Source of the DNA: Endomychus coccineus
Taxonomy: Eukaryota > Arthropoda > Insecta > Coleoptera > Endomychidae
DNA: 64,000 nucleotides
NCBI GenBank assembly: GCA_958510875.1
Contig: OY294068.1
Location: forward strand, 33,026,297-33,090,296
Direction: 5' to 3'
In this document: positions 56,872 to 64,000 of the stretch, one piece after another
Layout: the number at the start of each line of letters is the position of its first letter
Position numbering within the stretch: position 1 is the first letter of the stretch
Translations under genes and position numbers: made by a program
Notes under the pieces: generated by a model
Database searches by the model: none
What the model was told of the DNA's origin: nothing
Seen by the model: only the letters and a program-made list of their open reading frames with translations

Positions 56872-59800
56872 ATGACCATGGCAGAAGATAGAATTTATGT
56901 ATCTTTCACTTGCCAGCGATGTTCGCAGCCTTTGATTCTAGACGATACATTTAATTCCTTAAGTGAACACGTCCTTGCTGAATTAAATTGTGAGTACAAA
57001 ATTAGTCGTATTTACATGATAATTTATTATTTTTCATCTTCTAGTACCGATACATTCCAATCCAGATGTTGATTTAGAGTCCCAGGCCAACAGTTTCGAT
57101 AATTATGTCCATCCCTATAGATTATCTGACTCTGGCAATGGGGCCAATGGATTTATGATGATCTCAGATGAGAATGAATCAGAATTGTTAAGTCATAAAT
57201 ATAAGGTAGCAGCCTAAAATTACTGTCATGTCTTTAGAATATATTTTTATAAATAGATTGATGAATGAAATTGAAGATCAATTAGTGTATAATTGTTCTT
57301 TTTGCAAATTATAATATATGTTATGCTTTCGAAATAATTAACATTTGAAAAATATGATTTCCAGTAGCAGTGACAATTATATCAAAAGTTTTAATACTTA
57401 TCATATGATTTAACAGATACTTTGGTATATAATGATGAAGTATCATTTTAAATTTATTCAACAATACTGTTTTAAAAATGTAGTACTGGTTCATAGAATA
57501 ATTAGATACATTTCAATTGTTTTGAAATATTAGTCAATTATATTGAACTAAAATAACTTTTTCAACATTAAAATTGAAGTAGTAAAGTAATTTATGACTT
57601 CAATACAAAATTCTCTCAAAAGATATTAGTTCATATACTCTTGAGTATTTGTATAAAAGTGGATTGTTTCCATATAGTTTCTAATGGCCAATTCTAAAAA
57701 GGATTCAGAAATACTACAATGCCATTTTAGGCTGATTCACTTGAGGAAAAATAGTTAAAAAACTATTAAATACAATATACAGAAAATAACAATTATTTAA
57801 TCTGACTCAATTGAAATGTGGGTTGCCCACAACAAATCATCTTTTACCATCTAAATGAAACACTTTACTGCATCTTTGTATCATAGAACATCTGGAATAT
57901 CTGTAAAATAGGTAACGACACTTAACAATTTTTAATGACATTTTAGATTAACGAATCCACCAGAGGAGTATCTCAGGACAACAGTATTGTAACCAATTTT
58001 GTTATTGCTGTATATAAACTACCTTACAGACCACAGCATACATTAATTCAGATGATGAACAAACTGAATAAAAAATTAAAATTCACAAAATCAAGCATTT
58101 AACAAAAGTTGAACAAGAATTATATTAATTTAAAATATTTTATTTAGATATATTTTTGGGATTATTAAAAAAAGATTCTCACTAACGATTTCAACAATTA
58201 TTATGTTGAAAAAAATTTTTTGTAATTTCAATTTATTCCTTCTAGATTAATACAGCTCTGTTTGATACAGTCTCTGGTAATTCAAATATAGATCATCCCT
58301 TATGCGATGAGTGTACTGATTATTTAATAGAAATTTTGGAACAGCAGTTAAAAGTTTCTCAAAATGATTATGATGACTATTGTAGCTTTTATAACAAGTG
58401 AGTATGCCAAATGTACTTTGAACATTTTTGCATGAATACTGACATATTGAATCCATCATTCATAAAAAAAGAAGTAGACTGTGTTCAAAGCCTATTGCGC
58501 ATGAAATATCAGAAGTAAGATGTCTCTGAAAATGGTCGGACAGTTTTAACTGTCATGATAATCTTCAGCCACCTTTTTCAACTCTTCAATGTCTATTTAC
58601 CAAATTAAACTTCTGATTGCCATAAAATTTTAGTTAGTTTTTACCCTCTCTGACCAAAAACTTGATAGTAGTGTACTGTGGAATCGAAGGTCGAACTTCC
58701 TCCTCAGCCATCATCTTACGAACCACTCTTCCCCAGTACAGACATCACATACTGTAAATTGTCAAAACCTCACCTCGTCACAATACGAAAATTCCTGCTT
58801 ACGTCTGATCTTTCCTTGTATTTGCGTTAAACACGATTCCAATGATCAATGATTTAATTAATAATTTATATATAAATTCTCGGGAAGTAGGTCACATTAA
58901 CACTTATGCTTAATATTTTCGCCTTTACGTACGTTTCGGTCTCACGACCATCATCAAAAGACTTATTATTTCAATAACCTGATTACTTAAAACTAATTGT
59001 ATCAACACAAAGCGTCCTTATCGCACCTTTAAAATGCCAAAGTCGCCGAAACGAACCGAAATTGTAATACAACAATGTTATAATATAATATATCAAGAAG
59101 CTACTGTTTAGTAGAATTCTCAAAAAATACGTACACATCTCTTCAAGGTCTATGAAAGACTAACAAACGAGACGAGTTCAAGTATTTACTTTCGAACCAG
59201 ATGTCATGATTTATTAGGTAATAAAAGAAGGTCTGGTCTCTGGAATATGCTTTTGACATTCTACCTAAAATATATTTTCACATTATAAGGACGCATGTAG
59301 GAATTTGCAAGAATATTAATTAATCAAGTTAGTATAAATATGACTTAGTGTTTTTGTACGTCAGTCCTATGACTTACAGATTTGGAGTCACGTTTTATGT
59401 GAATCATCTCGAGAATAGATCTTTTATAATAATTGGTTTCCTTATTTAAAATATTAACATTTTTGTAATCGAATTGATGGTTATAATCAAAGCAATGTTA
59501 AGCAAGGGCGGTGGAATTATCTAAGTTTTTGTTTCTTGTGCCATACTTCTGGCCATACATTCTTTTTTGTAAGTATTGTTTAGAGATTTCAGTATAAGTC
59601 CCATCACAATCTAAACAATTCATTTTGTATACTGTGTGGGTTTGTTTATCTTTAGGTATTACAGGTTTTAGATTTGAGAAATATTTCCCAACACAGTTAG
59701 TAGGCTTATGCACAACATTTATGTCATACATTTCTTAATTTTCTCTGAGGTCTCCTGAATGTATGGCAAAGTTATATAATTGTCTGTATCACTTTTTATG

Positions 59801-61129
59801 TTATTTTTATATGACGATCCATTATAGATTTTGTTTATTCTCTCTTTAATGATAGGATTGAAGAATGTTTTTGGGTAGCCATTCATTTCTAGTGTATTAC
59901 GAACAATTTTCAAATTTTTGGGACAGTTCTCTGGGTGAGACAATTTAACCGCGCGGTCTGTAAGGCTGTATATGACACTTTTTTTTTATTTTAATTAATA
60001 TTATGAATAATACACCTACAGGCTGCAAGCAGACACCAGCGAACCAAAATTGAGTGAATTGGAAAAAGAACTAGAGGAATTGAGAGCAGAAGAAGCTAGG
60101 TTCTTGAAAGAATTAGAGACTCTTAAACAAGAGGAGATTGAAATGAAGAATGCTATAGTGGAACAAGAAAATATTACAAAACGTCTGTCCCAGGAAGAGG
60201 AACGTTACTTGAAAGAACATACCAAACATCGCATAGACTTAATGCAAACTGATGAAGAAGCTAGAAGGTTAGTAAAGTGCGTGGTGTCTTCCTTTTTGTC
60301 TGATGAATTATTTTCAGCTTAAAATGTCAGATACACCACACGAACACACAGCTTGAGAAACTCAAAAAGACCAACGTTTTCAATGCAACTTTCCACATAT
60401 GGCACAAAGGTCATTTTGGGACAATAAATAATTTCTGCTTGGGCAGACTGCCCTCTGCTCCTGTTGCTTGGTCGGAAATCAACGCAGCATGGGGTCAGAC
60501 CGCATTGTTGTTATCAGCGTTAGCTAGAAAAATCAACCTGACTTTTGAAAGGTACAAATTAGTACCTTATGGGAACCACTCTTATATTGAGGTAAGTAGT
60601 AAGTTGCAATTCTCACATTTGCTAATTAATTAAATACTAATAAGGAGTATATCCTATCAGTTGATGATATAGAATTCACTTGAACTGCATATATTCTATT
60701 TTAGAACAATTAAATATATTAATTTTAAACCAGGTTTTGGGTGAACAAAAGGAACTTCCATTGTATGGGTCGGGTGGTGTTAAATTCTTATGGGACACCA
60801 AATTTGATAGTGCCATGGCAGCATTCCTGGATTGTTTACAGCAATTTCAAGAAAAAGTAGAAAAAGGTAGCAAGTCTTTCTGTTTCCCGTATAGAACAAA
60901 CAAAGGCAAAATAGAAGACAAAGATGTTGGTTATTCTATAAAGTAAGAGTAAACATAATGAGTTCCATAATTTTTGTTTGACTTTTATTCTTATAGGATT
61001 CAATTAAATTCAGAAGAACAATGGACTAAAGCTTTGAAGTTCATGTTGACGAATCTCAAATGGGGTCTAGCTTTTGTTTCATCTCAGTTTAATAGTGATG
61101 GTGAAGAAATTGTACAAATTGATACTTGA
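56872..61129 (+). CDS. BECN1: Beclin-1 (Atg6)
   Basis: Exons are 56872-56989, 57045-57205, 58246-58397, 60022-60267, 60318-60591, 60734-60942 and 60997-61129, all in phase, giving 430 aa (Drosophila Atg6 about 422). Beclin-1 is the scaffold of the class III PI3-kinase (Vps34) complexes that start autophagy. An N-terminal CxxC is at residues 14-17 ([10 protein letters not shown]) and a second at 113-116 (PLCDEC). The BH3-like segment reads [10 protein letters not shown], so the Gly-Asp of the human TGDLFD motif is absent. The coiled coil runs about 150-240. The evolutionarily conserved domain starts at [14 protein letters not shown] and includes [39 protein letters not shown] and [22 protein letters not shown] 56878 (MAEDR) is an alternative start. 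Intron 3 holds a Penelope-like insertion. Confidence 0.95.
58860..59978 (-). mobile_element. Penelope-like element, 5'-truncated, in Beclin-1 intron 3
   Basis: On the minus strand, the coding part (about 59978-59330) runs from the end of the RT domain ([20 protein letters not shown], then [16 protein letters not shown]) through [33 protein letters not shown] and the GIY-YIG region ([15 protein letters not shown]) to the same C-terminal tail as the copy at 7873. It has frameshifts and stops. The terminal repeat follows at about 59240-58860 and contains a hammerhead core at 58921-58963. Confidence 0.82.
58921..58963 (-). ncRNA. Hammerhead ribozyme variant, core C changed
   Basis: The minus strand reads agtctt, ttgatga, t, ggtc-gtga-gacc, gaaac, gtac, gta, aaggc. 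It is the same fold as at 7947-7990, with the core C replaced by T and a weaker helix I. Confidence 0.6.
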
Positions 61130-61399
61130 ATATAAATAGTCAATGTTTGTAATATACTTAGGATTTTAAATTATTTTTGTTATGAATTAAAAATTAAAAA
61201 GTAGTTATGTAAATATACTGCATTATTTTATAGGCAGACTTATTACAGTATTATAAATTTTACACAATTGAAGATCTATAATTTACGCTACCCATCCTTT
61301 TAATCTGTTTCAACCAATAACAGTATTAAGAAAAATCGCCAAGAAATCATTTTTGATAATATTGCTTATGATGGCCATCACTTAACCAAATTTCCTTTT

Positions 61400-62020
61400 G
61401 ATCCCTTTACAGAGATCAACTATCGACCGATAGTTTAGTCTGATTGGGTTGCATCCTTGGCTTGCACACCAAGCAAACTAAACTGTCTGATTTGCAGTTG
61501 GTGCGCAGACTGTCATAGCTGTTGTTCCAATAGAGAGAGTTTAGAAATATGTAATAGTCTGGGAGCCAGAGCGATATTGATGGTCTGAACATTAACAACA
61601 TAGGCACTATGGTTTATCGTCAGAGTACGGTTCAATAACCAATTCATCTCACAGACCGAATTTTTGCCGGCTGCCAGATCTCGAGATACAGCCTCCGCAA
61701 ATTGTTTATATTTTGACTGGAGGTTAACCCTTTTCAAGTTGCGGTTACTTGAAAAGCATGCCATTGTTATACACATCCACCATGTGCTATTATTTTTTAT
61801 CGTGTCCGTTTAGCAGGCTGACCAGTTACAATTGGACCGAAAATGGACTGCAAGTTAACCCTCCCAAACCTGGTGGAAAATGTTCATTGGTGTTGGCAAT
61901 TGTTAAGATACCCTATGCCATCAAAAGTTATCGCTCCATTTCCGAGTAGTTGGCTATTGTTTGGACCAAAAATGTAGTAAAAAAGTACCGTTTGTCCGTG
62001 AGGAGAGTTCAAAGTTCACT
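61400..62020. other. Unidentified GC-richer patch
   Basis: The stretch stands out from the AT-rich surroundings by composition and has an 87-codon minus-strand frame (61776-61513; e.g. NLQSKYKQFAEAVSRDLAAG, LLNRTLTINHSAYVV). A short phrase 'aggttaaccc' recurs inside. I recognise no family and see no ends. It could be a fragment of an inserted element or a decayed gene. Confidence 0.35.
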
Positions 62021-62146
62021 TAAAAAATCACATCTTTGTGCGCTATTCACAAATGCGTGGAACAAATTAGATGAAGTTTTGAAATAGTGCATTGTAGAAA
62101 ATTACCCTACTTTCAGTTACCAAGGAAATTGTAGAAGGGTGAAACC

Positions 62147-62375
62147 ATAGTCAAAGTATAAAGGTCTGTTGGAGCCTCCCTACCATCGTTTCTCGCGCTT
62201 GGTGACGTCACCTATCTCCTCCAATCACAGCCTTGCTCTCATCGGCTCGTTGCCGGCACGTAACCACATCATATCATGTCGTCGTCAATACATTAAATAA
62301 ACGACCAATCAGGTTGCACTTAAATTTTAAAAAGAGTAGAAGGGAGGCTCCAACAGACCTTTATACTTTGACTAT
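62147..62375. mobile_element. 229-bp MULE-like MITE with 10-bp target duplication
   Basis: It begins atagtcaaagtataaaggtc and ends with the exact complement; inverted ends extend about 38 bp (through ggagcctccct). The perfect 10-bp duplication gggtgaaacc flanks it (62137-62146 and 62376-62385). A 9-10 bp duplication points to the Mutator superfamily. The interior is non-coding. Confidence 0.88.
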
Positions 62376-62711
62376 GGGTGAAACCACCCTCGCCCATCTG
62401 ATATATTTTTAATTTTATTAGGGGTGGTAATATGGATCTAAGATTTTTTCATGAGAAATTATCTTAATGTTTTAACATTTGTGACAATTCCGTATTTCGC
62501 GTAGTTTAGAAGGATAAAAATGTTTTCTCAAACCCTGATAACAGATATTCTTAGAACAAGTTTAATAAAATTGTAATACAAAATTTTGTGAACACAAAGA
62601 CAAAACTTTTTTATAATAGGTGTTCAATGTGACCTCCACTTTCATTAATGCAAAGATCAATTCGACGTAATAGATATTTACGATATAAGTGTCGTAAAGA
62701 TTCATATTACG

Positions 62712-63225
62712 AAATGAGATGAATATCGTAATATGAATTTACGATACGAATATAGTACATTATTTTACCTACTACCAATAATGTTAATTATTTACTCAAA
62801 ATTAGTCAATATTCCTGAAATTAATGATATTAGAATCATGTAACAAGCAAGCGTTGCGCTCATTGTTGATTTATTTTGCGAACTGTCAATTTTGACGCAT
62901 TCACATCAGTTTGGTATAATTGTATCGACATGAGTTCCGACTATGAAAGTGTGGATTCTGATATAGAACTTGCTGCAAATAACGCAATACAAACCCTAGT
63001 ACCCGGTAAATCCCGCAATAGATACGAAAAAGAATATAAGCGATTCGAAGACTGGTGCAGTTGATTTATGTGTCTCGGTTGTCACTCATTCTGCAAACTG
63101 TCAACTTTGACACGCTCATTCCAATTAATTTTACTTTACCGCACTAGTGCGGTAAAGTACCTCATTACGAAACTCATATCAGTGTCGTAATGTTTGACAT
63201 TACATATTGGTAGTAGGTAAAAAAT
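62712..63225. mobile_element. Nested element inside the mariner transposase
   Basis: It separates two parts of the transposase frame. Within it, acctactaccaata at about 62766 and its complement at about 63205 form an inverted pair. It contains a plus-strand 44-codon stub (62931-63063). Two related strings (actgtcaattttgacgc near 62881 and actgtcaactttgacac near 63097) repeat directly around the stub. Exact ends are uncertain. Confidence 0.55.
62931..63063 (+). pseudogene. Recombinase-like protein N-terminal stub
   Basis: The stub reads MSSDYESVDSDIELAANNAI then PGKSRNRYEKEYKRFEDWCS and a stop. The 'P-x-KS-x-x-x-Y-x-x-x-Y-x-x-F-x-x-W' pattern is the start of the N-terminal SAM-like domain of tyrosine-recombinase-type proteins in insect mobile elements (Crypton-like). 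Only the first 44 residues are present. Assignment by pattern resemblance. Confidence 0.4.
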
Positions 63226-64000
63226 TAAAATGCACCCTCCTTAACACAACGTCGTTTTCTCGTATTGCGTTTACAGCATTTTGAATTCTGTTCCACAGTT
63301 GTTCGGAATTATCAATTTGAACCTTGTACGCTTGTGTATCCAACGCTCCCCAGATGAAGAAGTCGCAAGGATTCAAGTTTGGAGACCGCACAGGCCACTG
63401 AATAGGTGCTTCTTGTCGTCTACCAATCCATCTACCAGCAAATTGTTCATCAGGATATTCTCTTACAGCACGTGCAAAATCAGGTGATGCACCGTCGTAC
63501 ATGAAGAACATGTTTCGACGCAAATTAAGGGGCAAGTCTTCTAACAATTCTGGCAAAATTTGTTGAAGGAAACTAAGGTAACTAGCGCCATCCAGACGAT
63601 CAGGCAATCGGAACGGTCCAACCATAAAATTTCCAATAATTCCGACCCAGACATTAATTTTAGATTCTCGTTAATAATGTCTACCCTTAATAGCTTGTGG
63701 ATTTTCATCTGCATAAATATGCTCATTGTGTAGGTTCGTCATGTCACGACGTGTAAAACAAGACTCATCAGTAAACAAGATATTAGTGTGAAATCTGTTG
63801 TCGACTACTCTGCGCTCCCGAATTATTTGTGCAAAATTTAAACGTGATCCGTGGTCAACTGGCAATAATTCTTGCATTGCCTGGATGTGGAATGGACGAA
63901 TTAATTGATCGCTCAAAATTAGACTTACAGTGGTTTTTGGAATTCCAATCTCTCGTTGCAATGTTCTGGTACGGGTCTCAGTAATGTTATCAATCATTTG

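Larger units (their letters stand above)
62611..64000 (-). pseudogene. Tc1/mariner-type transposase, split and truncated by the window
   Basis: Minus-strand frames from 64000 read the N-terminal helix-turn-helix region, FTDESCF (first Asp), then an in-frame TAA after GRHY, then INVWVGIIGNFMVGPFRLP, MYDGASPDFAR (second Asp; usually HDGAP) and SPNLNPCDFFIWG (third Asp). The frame is interrupted near 63225 after VVLRRVHFNF. It resumes near 62700 with SLRHLYRKYLLRRIDLCINE and ends GGHIEHLL-stop at 62611. So the gene is one transposase broken by a stop and by a nested insertion of about 0.5 kb. The 5' end is off the window. Confidence 0.85.

Noticed and set aside
60439..60633. Independent small gene
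   Set aside because: It is part of Beclin-1 exon 5 read through into the intron.

Overview
This window is intron-rich, AT-rich animal nuclear DNA, almost certainly from an insect. The protein-coding genes all have GT-AG introns and insect-like orthologues. The spaces between exons are packed with decayed transposons of many superfamilies (PIF/Harbinger, hAT, P-like THAP elements, Tc1/mariner, CACTA-like, several MITEs, Penelope-like elements, non-LTR retrotransposons, a Gypsy fragment). A beetle or other large-genome insect is my guess, but nothing here fixes the order.

Six conserved genes were reconstructed exon by exon, with reading phase kept across every junction. TRMU (+, 6556-9602, 6 exons, 420 aa) is the mitochondrial tRNA 2-thiouridylase. 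RBMX2 (-, 15231-13080, 4 exons, 289 aa) is a spliceosomal RES-complex RRM protein. A Tctex-type dynein light chain (-, 17744-17382) is a single exon. RIC3 (+, 18950-53068, 11 exons, about 879 aa) is the acetylcholine-receptor chaperone and fills more than half of the window. NDUFA11 (-, 56036-55509) is a complex I subunit. Beclin-1/Atg6 (+, 56872-61129, 7 exons, 430 aa) is the autophagy PI3K-complex scaffold. NDUFA11 and Beclin-1 are head to head and share an 835-bp spacer that holds a MITE. The dynein light chain and RIC3 are also divergent. A probable signal-peptide first exon of a seventh gene lies at 3678-3582 (-), and its other exons were not found.

Layout: 1-2.2 kb is a Harbinger element abutted by a hAT end. 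2.2-6.5 kb holds the signal-peptide exon, a foldback element, a P-like THAP copy and a SINE-like stretch. 6.5-10.6 kb is TRMU, with a Penelope-like element in its last intron and a 5'-truncated non-LTR insertion just downstream. 10.6-13 kb is mostly unidentified. 13-18 kb holds RBMX2, a P-like element and the dynein light chain. 18.9-53.2 kb is RIC3, whose introns carry a rearranged TIR element (30-31.3 kb), a 9-kb satellite (34.2-43.2 kb), a CACTA-like element, retrotransposon debris and a foldback element with a hammerhead ribozyme. 53.2-55.4 kb is repeats. 55.5-61.1 kb is NDUFA11 and Beclin-1. 61.4-64 kb is an unidentified GC-richer patch, a MULE-like MITE and a mariner transposase split by a nested element.

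The most unusual observations are three. First, a satellite of about 58 monomers with a 463-bp trimeric higher-order period has grown in place from the ORF2 C-terminal coding region of a non-LTR retrotransposon inside a RIC3 intron. Second, hammerhead-ribozyme folds of at least two types are carried by Penelope-like copies and by a foldback element. Third, a 1.25-kb TIR element contains two halves of an uncharacterised PIN-like/Cys-cluster gene in opposite orientations.
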